Below, piece after piece: positions 1 through 6,439 of a stretch of 15,582 nucleotides of DNA. Numbering within the stretch: the first letter of the stretch is position 1; each line of letters begins with the position of its first letter. Position numbers and translations under genes: made by a program. This DNA comes from Bryobacterales bacterium (lineage in GTDB: Bacteria; Acidobacteriota; Terriglobia; Bryobacterales; Bryobacteraceae): assembly GCA_016789785.1 (NCBI GenBank), contig JAEUQE010000218.1, positions 1 to 15,582 of the forward strand, given 5' to 3'. Below the pieces are notes generated by a model. The model did no database searches. It was not told the DNA's origin and worked only from the letters and a program-made list of their open reading frames with translations.

Positions 1-1227
1 CACGCCAGCCTGTTCCCCCGGAAACTCACCGTCTATCCCGAGTTACTCAAGAATGCCGGGTATCACACTGGACTTACTGGAAAAGGCGCGGGGCCTTGTA
101 ACTTCAAGGAAGCGGGATGGCCGCATAACCCGGCCGGCCCGTCTTATGATCAGGCCAAGGCGGCCGGGCTTCCCAAGGCGATGTCGCAGAATGACTATTC
201 CGCCAATTTCCAGGCTTTTCTCGACGCCCGGCCGAAGGATACGCCGTTCTGTTTCTGGATGGGCGCGCATGAGCCGCACCGCGCGTATGTTAAGGGGTCG
301 GGCCGCAAGGCCGGCAAGCGGATCGAGGACGTTGTGGTCCCGGCATTCCTGCCGGACAACGAGGAAGTGCGCTCCGACATGCTCGATTACTATATCGAGA
401 TCGAGCATGCCGACCGCCATCTGAGCCTGATCCTGGATGCGCTGGAGAAGCGCGGCGAGCTATCCAATACGATTGTCGTTGTCACCGCGGATAACGGGAT
501 GTCGTATCCCGGATCGAAAGCCACCATGTACGACTACGGCATTCATCTGCCGCTGGCCGCGATGTGGCAGGCGCAGGGTAAGGGTGGACGGTCGTGCGAC
601 AACCTGGTCAGTTTCGCGGATTTCGCGCCGACGTTCCTGGAAGCGGCGGGCGTACGGGTCCCTCGGGAGATGGTGGGCCGGAGTCTGTTGCCGGTGTTGC
701 GGTCGGCGGTTTCGGGCAACGTGGATCCGGAAAGAAGGCGGATTTTCTCCGGCCGTGAACGGCATTCACATGCGCGTTTCGATAACCTGAGCTATCCTGC
801 GCGCGCGATGCGCGAAGGGAACTATCTCTACGTTTGGAATATGAAACCGGAGCGGTGGCCGGCCGGCGATCCGGGCGGGTTCGCCGATATCGACAATGGG
901 CCGCCGAAGGAGTGGATGCTCGCGCATCGCGACGAACCGCGCGTGAAACCCCTCTTTGAGCATGGATTCGGCAAGCGTCCGGAAGAGCAGTTGTTCGATG
1001 TCGGGAAGGACCCCGGCTGCCTGCGGAACCTTGCCGGCGACCCAGCGCACCGAGCCACACGTTCCGCGATGCGCGGCGCCCTGGAGAAGGCCTTGACCGC
1101 GCAGCGGGATCCGCGTCTCACCGGAAATGGCGACATCTGGGAACGTTACCCGCGTTACTCGCAGATGCGGCCGGAATTAGGCGGCTTTGCGGAACAGGGT
1201 AAGTACAACACGAGGTACGGGAAGTAG
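1..1227 (+). CDS. Sulfatase, heparan N-sulfatase (SGSH)-like, 5' end outside the window
   Basis: The reading frame is open from base 1, giving the last 408 residues. The start and the catalytic Cys/Ser (C/S-x-P-S-R) segment that becomes formylglycine lie upstream of the window. Visible family marks are the second sulfatase signature GYHTGLTGKG (about residues 20-29), NPAGPSYD, an MGAHEPHR segment, and the metal-site stretch TADNGMSYPGSK (Asp-Asn plus Lys). The C-terminal part has the usual EEQLFDVGKDPGCLRNLA block. Sulfatases of this family hydrolyse sulfate esters or sulfamates of polysaccharides, normally in the periplasm or outside the cell. The overall pattern is closest to N-sulfoglucosamine sulfohydrolases, but the substrate cannot be read from the sequence. 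It ends with TAG; the next gene remnant begins about 150 bp later. The family call is sure, the subfamily likely. Confidence 0.93.
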   Translation, partial: HASLFPRKLTVYPELLKNAGYHTGLTGKGAGPCNFKEAGWPHNPAGPSYDQAKAAGLPKAMSQNDYSANFQAFLDARPKDTPFCFWMGAHEPHRAYVKGSGRKAGKRIEDVVVPAFLPDNEEVRSDMLDYYIEIEHADRHLSLILDALEKRGELSNTIVVVTADNGMSYPGSKATMYDYGIHLPLAAMWQAQGKGGRSCDNLVSFADFAPTFLEAAGVRVPREMVGRSLLPVLRSAVSGNVDPERRRIFSGRERHSHARFDNLSYPARAMREGNYLYVWNMKPERWPAGDPGGFADIDNGPPKEWMLAHRDEPRVKPLFEHGFGKRPEEQLFDVGKDPGCLRNLAGDPAHRATRSAMRGALEKALTAQRDPRLTGNGDIWERYPRYSQMRPELGGFAEQGKYNTRYGK

Positions 1228-1234
1228 GCGGTTT

Positions 1235-1260
1235 CGGGGACGTAGCATCTGCCCGTTTTT
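1235..1260 (+). terminator. Weak putative terminator after the sulfatase
   Basis: Eight bases after the sulfatase stop, CGGG (1235-1238) can pair with CCCG (1252-1255), and the second arm is followed by TTTTT. The stem is only 4 bp and the loop is long, so this is a weak candidate supported mainly by its position and the T run. A 12-bp palindrome, GATTCCGGAATC, lies slightly downstream at 1276-1287. Confidence 0.3.
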
Positions 1261-1376
1261 GGGACACTTGCCTCCGATTCCGGAATCTCCCGTCAAGACT
1301 TTCCGGCTCGGCAAGCTCCTTTTCATGGCTTTTCCGGTTCAAGGCGTGTGGAAGCCAGTTTGCAGGGCGTGAGGGC

Positions 1377-1623
1377 ATGGAATTCGTGAACACGCTGTGG
1401 CTGGAGATGCGATACGCAGTTCACGGCGTGGTCAAGGACCGTAGCTTCTCACTTGTCGCGATGCTGACTCTCGCGCTGGGAATCGGGGTCAACAGCTCCG
1501 TGTTCAGCGTCGTCTACGGAGTGTTGCTGCGGCCACTTCCCCTACCCTGAACCGGACCGGCTCGTCCGGCTGTGCGACGGCGTCACGCTGGATGGCACCT
1601 CCAGGAGAGGCTACGCTCTCTAG
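1377..1623 (+). pseudogene. ADOP/MacB-type ABC permease, truncated and frameshifted N-terminal fragment
   Basis: From ATG 1377 the frame encodes a typical ADOP-family permease start: NTLWLEMRYAVHGVVKD, then the first membrane helix with FSLVAMLTLALGIGVNSSVF, then LLRPLPLP and a stop at 1548-1550. Skipping one C in the CCCC run at 1539-1542 restores the family continuation YPEPDRLVRL from 1543, which runs to a TAG at 1621-1623 after VTLDGTSRRGYAL. Full-length family members are about 800 residues with eight or more membrane helices and large periplasmic MacB domains, so only about one tenth remains. These permeases are highly expanded in Solibacter-type acidobacteria (established knowledge). 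The fragment is almost surely non-functional: one frameshift plus loss of everything after the first helix. A relic of an unrelated toxin gene follows directly on the other strand. Confidence 0.85.
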
Positions 1624-1639
1624 AACAGATTAGTACAGA

Positions 1640-1925
1640 AATGTTCTTAAGTGACGAGTAGTGGAGCTAGACTTGCACGACCGTCCGGAGCCCTTCATCG
1701 ACGGAGCGCTGAAGCCGAGGCGACAGCGTGCCGGCAACAGGACATTCCCCGAGGCTTCCGCCAATTCGATATTGCTGGTGATGGCAGCGACGATCGCGGT
1801 TTGAATCCGGCTGCGATCGAAAGAGTTTGCCTGGATCACAAGAACCGGCTGCTGATATCCAGGCTCGGAACGACGCGCCGATCGCGGATAAGCGCTAATC
1901 GCAAGGATGCCCTCAACTTCTTCAC
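1640..1925 (-). pseudogene. MazF/PemK-type endoribonuclease toxin, decayed relic
   Basis: On the minus strand, 1869 down to 1726 encodes SEPGYQQPVLVIQ, NSFDRSRIQTAIVAAITSN and LAEASGNVLLPAR, the central block of MazF-family toxins (ribosome-independent mRNA interferases). The flanks fit only after changing frame. Upstream (about 1920-1875) KLRASLRLALIRDRR resembles the usual KxRRGxIWLADLxDPRG start. Downstream VVQV, a stop codon and then RTFL resemble the usual VVNVSQ...DKSFL end. The total span of about 95 codons matches a near full-length toxin of about 110 residues with at least two frameshifts and a nonsense codon. No antitoxin gene is seen on its 5' side, where the methyltransferase remnant sits. 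It is taken to be a dead, orphan toxin gene. The family call rests on my recognition of the motif pattern and not on an alignment. Confidence 0.65.
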
Positions 1926-1962
1926 GCAATCTGCCGGTGTAAACAGACTGGGCTGAGGGGCT

Positions 1963-2750
1963 ATGAAAAAAGCGATTGAACGCTTCTTTGGAAGCTGGGT
2001 GGTGCGGCTGGTTCTGTCCGGCATTCTGCCGGTTGTGGTGAAAGTGGGCACGGCTCGGTTCCTGAACCAACACGCCTATACGCAGGCAAAGGACTTGGGG
2101 TTCGCCGCGGCGCTCCTGGCGGCGGTCTGAATCGGCGGCCTTTATCGCCCGGGAATGCCGATGGCCGAACCGTACCCGACCAAGTTCGCGCTTTTTGATA
2201 AAGCTCTCAGTCTGGTGGATTCGAAGTTGAACGGCATGTATTGCGAGTTCGGCGTGTTCCAGGGGACCACCATCAACTACATCGCCGAACGGGTGACGGG
2301 ACGGGCCGTGTGCATGGATTCGATTCCCTTGACGGGCTTCCCGAGGCGTGGCGGGCTGGTTTTCCGGCAGGCGCGTTCAAGGTTGAGAACCTTCCTGGCA
2401 TGCGGCCGAACGTGAGCCTGTATAAGGGGTGGTTCAAGGACTCACTGCCGCGGTTCAAGAAGGAGCGGCCGGAGCCTCTCGCTTTCGGGCATCTGGACGC
2501 GGACCTGTACGTGTCCACGAAGGATGTGTTTGACGCACTCGGCGACCGGATTGTACCGGGAACCGTGCTGCAGTTCGACGAGTTTTTCAACTATCCGGGC
2601 TGGCAGGGCGGAAGCCAAAGCGTTCGGGAGTTTTGCGAGACACGGCAGGTGGAGTTCGAGTACATCGGTTGCGTGCCGACCGGTGAGCAGGTGGCCGTGA
2701 AGATCAAGAAGATCAACCCACTGCCCGTGGTCGGGGTCAGCGGGAATTGA
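1963..2750 (+). pseudogene. TylF/MycF-type class I SAM-dependent O-methyltransferase, broken by a stop and a frameshift
   Basis: ATG 1963 follows GAGGGG closely and opens MKKAIERFFGSW...; the frame is interrupted by TGA at 2128-2130, then continues in the same frame through PYPTKFALFDKALSLV and YCEFGVFQGTTINYIAE (SAM-binding motif). At about 2311-2316 the coding potential jumps to another frame, continuing GFDSLDGLPEAW, YKGWFKDSLPRF, LDADLYVSTKDV (metal-binding Asp pair), GTVLQFDEFFNYPGW and EYIGCVPTGEQVAVKI, ending at TGA 2748-2750. Joined, these pieces form the complete TylF-like fold, a metal-dependent sugar or macrolide O-methyltransferase family also found in polysaccharide gene clusters. 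One lost base or two gained bases explains the shift. If the gene instead started at ATG 2155 or 2161 the TGA would be outside it, but the frameshift would still break it. It is probably inactive unless the lesions are assembly errors. Confidence 0.82.
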
Positions 2751-2827
2751 CCGGGAACTGCCCAGACCTGCATCTACATTGCAGTGCTGACCGACGCGCA
2801 ATCCTGTAGAATCGAGAGATTCCGAAC

Positions 2828-4012
2828 ATGAACCGAAGAATCTTCCTGACCTCGTTGCTTCCCGCGGCCGCCGTTTGCGCGGAGAATAAGCTGCCCAAGT
2901 TGCCTCAGCCTTATCACACGCCGTCGGCGACGGCGCGCCCGAAGCTGATCCCGCGGCCCGATGGAGCGCAGTTGCGCCTGCCGCACGGATTTGAGATCGA
3001 GGAGTTCGCGGCGGGTGGATTCGAGAAGCCTCGATTCATGCTGGCCGGGCCATCGGGCGAGGTGCTGATCTCCGATAGTGTGGCCAAGGGAAAGGTAATC
3101 GTGTTGATGGACCGGAACAAGGATGGAAAGGCCGAGGACCGCAAGGTTCTGTTGGAAAGCCTCGACCGGCCGTACGGCATGGCGTGGTGGAAGGACTATC
3201 TCTACGTGGCCGAGTGCACCTCGCTCAAGCGGTACAAGTACGATCGCGCGGCGATGACGGTGGGCGCGGGCGAAGAAGTGGTTCCGATGAAGGATACGGG
3301 CAAGGGCCACTGGACACGGAGCATCGTGTTCGACCGCAAGGGCGAGAAGATGTATCTGGCCATCGGATCGGAGTCGAATGCGGTGCCGGGCGGTGGAGAG
3401 TATCGCGCGGCGATCAATCGCTACAACCCGGATGGCACGGGTCATGAGATCTACGCATCGGGCCTTCGGAACACGATCGGGCTGAAGTTCTATCCGGGGA
3501 CTGATGTGCTTTGGGGCGCGGTGCAGGAGCGGGACGGGTTGGGCGATGATCTGGTGCCGGATTACTTCACAGCCATCAGGCAGGGCGGATTCTATGGGTG
3601 GCCGTGGGCCTACGTGGGGCCGAATCCGGATCCGGCATTGAAGGGACAACGGGACGATTTGGTGAAGAAGACGATCGTGCCGGATTACCTGCTCGGGTCG
3701 CACGTGGCGGTGCTGGATCACACGTTCTACACTGGCAAGAAGTTCCCCGCGAAGTACCGCGGTGGCGCGTTTCTGGCTTACCACGGGTCGTCGAACCGCG
3801 CGGAGCGAGTAGGTTACTCCGTGGTGTATGTGCCGTTCAAGAAGGGGAGGCCGGCGGGGGAACCGGAGGAGTTTCTGACGGGCTTCATGCTGGACAAGAG
3901 CAAGGCGGATGTTTGGGGCAGGCCGGTGGCCGTGCTGGAGCTGGCGGACGGGAGTCTGCTGGTGTCGGATGATGGCGGCAACAAGGTTTGGCGGATCTGG
4001 TACAGGGGATAG
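2828..4012 (+). CDS. PQQ-type sugar dehydrogenase, L-sorbosone dehydrogenase-like, Tat-exported
   Basis: This gene encodes 394 residues. The N-terminus MNRRIFLTSLLPAAAVCA carries a twin-arginine pattern (RRIFL) and a short hydrophobic stretch, so export to the periplasm is likely. The rest is the six-bladed beta-propeller of soluble PQQ-type glucose/sorbosone dehydrogenases: LPHGFEIEEF at about residue 51, RPYGMAWWKDYLYVAE, GHWTRSIVFD, NRYNPDGTGHEIYASGLRN (about 197-215), the family hallmark ERDGLGDDLVPDY (about 234-246), GGFYGWPW and a C-terminal DVWGRPVAVLELADGSLLVSDDGGNKVWRI. Such proteins oxidise aldoses or aldonates with PQQ, though many paralogues are untested and may bind other ligands. 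A possible -10 box TAGAAT (2807-2812) and GAGAGA precede the ATG. It stands alone between decayed genes and the reverse-strand adaptor gene. Confidence 0.88.
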   Translation: MNRRIFLTSLLPAAAVCAENKLPKLPQPYHTPSATARPKLIPRPDGAQLRLPHGFEIEEFAAGGFEKPRFMLAGPSGEVLISDSVAKGKVIVLMDRNKDGKAEDRKVLLESLDRPYGMAWWKDYLYVAECTSLKRYKYDRAAMTVGAGEEVVPMKDTGKGHWTRSIVFDRKGEKMYLAIGSESNAVPGGGEYRAAINRYNPDGTGHEIYASGLRNTIGLKFYPGTDVLWGAVQERDGLGDDLVPDYFTAIRQGGFYGWPWAYVGPNPDPALKGQRDDLVKKTIVPDYLLGSHVAVLDHTFYTGKKFPAKYRGGAFLAYHGSSNRAERVGYSVVYVPFKKGRPAGEPEEFLTGFMLDKSKADVWGRPVAVLELADGSLLVSDDGGNKVWRIWYRG

Positions 4013-4013
4013 G

Positions 4014-4053
4014 CGGGCGAGCCCGTATTAGAAGCGCATTGGTGCCTCGCCCG
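4014..4053 (+). terminator. Inverted repeat after the sugar dehydrogenase, possible terminator
   Basis: CGGGCGAG (4014-4021) and CTCGCCCG (4046-4053) are perfect 8-bp inverted arms separated by 24 nt, beginning just after the dehydrogenase stop. A competing small hairpin, CGGG-CGAG-CCCG (4014-4025), overlaps the first arm. There is no T run after either, so intrinsic termination is uncertain. Confidence 0.35.
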
Positions 4054-4187
4054 GCATCAACTAGTTTCTGCCGCAATAATACTATATTCGCCCGAACGGA
4101 CCGCTTGCCGTGCCACACGTCGGTTATGCCCGCTCATGAAATGAGACTTTGTTCCGAGCTGCGACGGTGACGGAGCGATGGACGCCG
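4054..4187. other. Intergenic stretch, no gene recognised
   Basis: This is part of a gap of about 265 bp between the convergent sugar dehydrogenase and adaptor genes. It is locally richer in A and T than the surrounding genes, for example ATAATACTATATTCG at 4075-4089, which contains a -10-like TATATT with no matching -35 box. No reading frame here resembles a known protein and no RNA gene was recognised. Confidence 0.5.
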
Positions 4188-4231
4188 AAAAAACCCAATT
4201 CGCAACAGAAACTAACTAATTAACTTGCGAA
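4188..4231 (-). terminator. Intrinsic terminator of the compact adaptor gene
   Basis: Read on the minus strand, TTCGCAA (4231-4225) is followed by a 19-nt AT-rich loop, then the complementary TTGCGAA (4205-4199), then TTGGG and TTTTTT (4193-4188). A stem followed by a six-T run, about 50 bp after the adaptor's stop codon, is the classical arrangement of a Rho-independent terminator. The stem of 7 bp with a long loop makes it moderately strong at best. Confidence 0.55.
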
Positions 4232-4278
4232 GGCGGACCTTCCCTGCGGCAATTGAGCGAGTTTACAAAGTTACTGCC

Positions 4279-4881
4279 TTACTCCAGGCGGACACGGGGA
4301 AGGTGAGCCCATTTGGACATATCGGTCACGATCACCTTGTCTCCTGGTACGAGGCCATTCAACACTTGAATTAAGGGTCCCGACATTGCCCCGTATCGCA
4401 CCGTAACGCGCCGGGCCGCCGAAGGGCCATCGAGCACAAAGATTGCCGCTGTACTGTTCTCCTTCGAACTGGCAGGGCGACCGAAGAACACAACGTCCTT
4501 CAACTGCCTGCTCTCAATCAGCCCCTCGGCCTTGGTCCCTCCTTCGGCTGTCCCGGGCAGTTTGTCGATAATCTCAACTTCACAGTTGCCGGGGCCAATC
4601 GGCTTTGTCACCTTGCCGGCGAGTGCTCTCGGGCTATCACCTAAAACCAACCGGGCGTTTCGACCCTGCTCGCACACTCCGTCATTGCCGTCGAAATGCA
4701 GAATCGCTCGCGCTGGCTGCAACGAAGTCAGCTTGCCGGTGGCGAAAGCAAAAATGGGCATTGATCCACGCTCCACGGTATGTACTGAAATGCTGTCCTT
4801 CTTTACAACTTCCTCGCCGACTTGCGCGAAGGCGCAGAAGGCCGCCGTAAAACTCGCCAGTAGCAATTTCGTTTGTGCCAT
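4279..4881 (-). CDS. Compact secreted HlyD/MacA-type periplasmic adaptor-like protein
   Basis: The chosen start is ATG 4881 because MAQTKLLLASFTAAFCAFAQ is a clean signal peptide; the same frame stays open to 5079 but that extension has no protein-like character. The product is 200 residues. After the signal peptide comes SISVHTVERGSMPI (about 30-43), the usual first strand of MacA/AcrA-type adaptors, then a beta-barrel-like section ending in the KDVVFFGRPA block (about 128-137), and a membrane-proximal ending RRVTVRYGAMSG, IQVLNGLVPGDKVIVTDMSKW and RVRLE, which closely follows the family C-terminus. Missing is the whole middle part, about 150-200 residues of lipoyl domains and alpha-hairpin that normally contact the outer-membrane channel. 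It may be a streamlined partner of an ABC or RND exporter, or a derivative with a new role. No transporter gene lies beside it; only the dead ADOP fragment is nearby. No Shine-Dalgarno site is obvious. Confidence 0.75.
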   Translation of the reverse strand: MAQTKLLLASFTAAFCAFAQVGEEVVKKDSISVHTVERGSMPIFAFATGKLTSLQPARAILHFDGNDGVCEQGRNARLVLGDSPRALAGKVTKPIGPGNCEVEIIDKLPGTAEGGTKAEGLIESRQLKDVVFFGRPASSKENSTAAIFVLDGPSAARRVTVRYGAMSGPLIQVLNGLVPGDKVIVTDMSKWAHLPRVRLE

Positions 4882-5228
4882 GGCGAGGGTAAAAGCAGTT
4901 CGATCCCCACTTAGAAACTGAAGAAAAGAAACAAATTCCAAACCAACGACTGTCCGAAAGCGGGATTCCGGTCGAGTGCGGGCACCGCATCCGGAACGAT
5001 CCAACAGCCGGGCGCTCCCAGTACCGCAGATTTGGTTGAGGAGTAGACTGGAGCGAACCATCCGGCGATCCCAGCGCATTTAGATTCGCGAACCTGCGCC
5101 TTGCGGGTCTTCCATGTCGACTCGGAATCCGGGCGCGGACAAGCGCCGGATCACTAGGTTCGGGCATTTGCGCGAGCGGCGCATTGAGTTGGCCGGCCAA
5201 TGAAACGACCGGAGTTCCGCTCGAGGGC
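4882..5228. other. Intergenic region upstream of the adaptor gene, no gene recognised
   Basis: About 350 bp separate the adaptor start from the 3' end of the membrane acyltransferase. Open frames exist but none reads as a plausible protein. A purine-rich run near 4920-4940 (pyrimidine-rich on the coding strand of the adaptor) is AT-richer than its surroundings and could carry the adaptor's promoter, but I see no convincing -35/-10 pair. A 12-bp palindrome, TTGGCCGGCCAA, lies at 5189-5200. Confidence 0.45.
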
Positions 5229-5260
5229 TGACCGGCAGAGGCGTCGAGGCCTGCCGGTCA
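5229..5260 (-). terminator. Perfect 10-bp inverted repeat overlapping the acyltransferase stop codon
   Basis: TGACCGGCAG (5229-5238) and CTGCCGGTCA (5251-5260) are perfect inverted arms with a 12-nt loop. Read in the direction of the acyltransferase, the hairpin starts with the TGA stop codon itself. No T run follows, so it may act as a transcript-end stabiliser or a Rho-independent terminator of the U-poor type. It could equally be a repeat or protein-binding site. Confidence 0.4.
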
Positions 5261-6439
5261 GACGCGTAGGAACCAGCCCTTGCGGTGAAGAATCCACGCC
5301 ACGGCGTAGAGCAGCAGCACATAGCCGATCGCATGGAGCAGCGAGGCGTTCACGGGGCTGGCAATGGCATTGAGCGCGCTGTCAATCGGAGCGCGCAGTT
5401 GCAGCCTGGCCTCCAACCGCGCGAGGATCCCCGCAAGCACATACACGGCGATGGCATTCGAGCCGTAAATGACAAACGGCCGCGCCCACTTCTGGTAGCC
5501 TCGCAAGTCCACCAGCCAGTAACTGCACGCGAAGACGACCATGGCCATCCCGGCCATGAGTAAGGTGTAGGAACTGGTCCACAGGTTCTTGTTAATGGGG
5601 AAACTGTTATCCCACCATACGCCGAGAAACATGAGGAAGTTTCCACCGGCAAAGAGCCACACGACTTTCTCGATCGAGGCGAGCGGGGAGCGCAGCAGAT
5701 GCCCGGTCAGCACGCCGAAGAGCGCCGTGGAGATCGCCGGCAACGTACTGAGAATCCCCTCAGGGTCCCAGGTCTTCGTGGCGGAGTACATGTGGCCGGT
5801 GAGAAACAGGCTGTCGACATACTGCGCGAGATTGCCCTCTTTTTCGAGCACGCCGGCCGCGCCGCCGGGCACGGGAACGAACATCATGAGCGCCCAGTAG
5901 GCGATCAGGAAGCCGAAGGCGAGCCACGTCTGCACGCGGCGCGAAGTATAGAGGAAGATCAGGCCCGCGAAGAAGTAGCACAGGGCGATACGCTGGAGTA
6001 CGCCGGGGATGCGGATGGTGGCGAGGTTGTAGAGCGGGAACCCATTGAGCAGCATGCCGAGCAGGAAGATCATGGCCGCGCGGCGCAAGGTATGCAGCAG
6101 AAGCTTTCCCCGGTCCGCGCCCGACTCGACACGTTTGGCGAACGAGAATGTCATGGAGACGCCGGAAATCCAGATAAAGAATGGAAAAACCGTATCGGTG
6201 AACGTCCAGCCGTTCCATGAAGCGTGCAGCAAAGGGGCATAGACGCGGTCCCAATTCCCGGCATTATTGACTAACATCATGCTGGCGATGGTCATGCCCC
6301 GAAATGCATCGAGGGACATGAGGCGCGAGCCGGACTGGGGAGATTTTTCCGCCGAACTTACTCCGGCCGGTCTGGCGGCTTCTCCGCCACGAGCAGCAGC
6401 GACTGCCCCACCGGAAAGTTGCGATTCGCTCCGAGCCAT
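5258..6439 (-). CDS. Membrane acyltransferase, heparan-alpha-glucosaminide N-acetyltransferase (HGSNAT/NagX)-like
   Basis: The product is 393 residues if started at ATG 6439, or 353 from ATG 6319. It is a polytopic inner-membrane protein with about ten hydrophobic segments. The family signature is clear near the front: LMSLDAFRGMTIASMMLVNN, then HASWNGWTFTDTVFPFFIW and SGVSMTFSFAKR, followed by RRAAMIFLLGMLLNG and IPGVLQRIALCYF. Members move acyl groups across the membrane onto sugars such as glucosamine or cell-envelope glycans; the substrate here is unknown. The upstream start overlaps the preceding methyltransferase gene by 82 bp but has a good GGAGGAG site; the downstream start begins right at the conserved core and lacks one. 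The first 40 residues are Ala/Gly/Ser-rich and could be spurious. Overlap with the methyltransferase suggests one transcript. Confidence 0.87.
   Translation of the reverse strand: MARSESQLSGGAVAAARGGEAARPAGVSSAEKSPQSGSRLMSLDAFRGMTIASMMLVNNAGNWDRVYAPLLHASWNGWTFTDTVFPFFIWISGVSMTFSFAKRVESGADRGKLLLHTLRRAAMIFLLGMLLNGFPLYNLATIRIPGVLQRIALCYFFAGLIFLYTSRRVQTWLAFGFLIAYWALMMFVPVPGGAAGVLEKEGNLAQYVDSLFLTGHMYSATKTWDPEGILSTLPAISTALFGVLTGHLLRSPLASIEKVVWLFAGGNFLMFLGVWWDNSFPINKNLWTSSYTLLMAGMAMVVFACSYWLVDLRGYQKWARPFVIYGSNAIAVYVLAGILARLEARLQLRAPIDSALNAIASPVNASLLHAIGYVLLLYAVAWILHRKGWFLRV

Noticed and set aside
1630..2073. A 147-codon minus-strand open frame taken as an intact gene
   Set aside because: Only its middle (1726-1869) is MazF-like. 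The first third is antisense to the methyltransferase start and the last part is out of the toxin's frame, so it is a relic and not a working gene.
2774..3784. A 336-codon minus-strand frame opposite the sugar dehydrogenase
   Set aside because: The plus-strand gene has clear family motifs throughout; the antisense product is an Arg/His-rich shadow.
4882..5079. N-terminal extension of the adaptor gene by 66 codons
   Set aside because: It would bury a good signal peptide in the middle of the protein, and the extra residues show no domain or composition of a real N-terminus.
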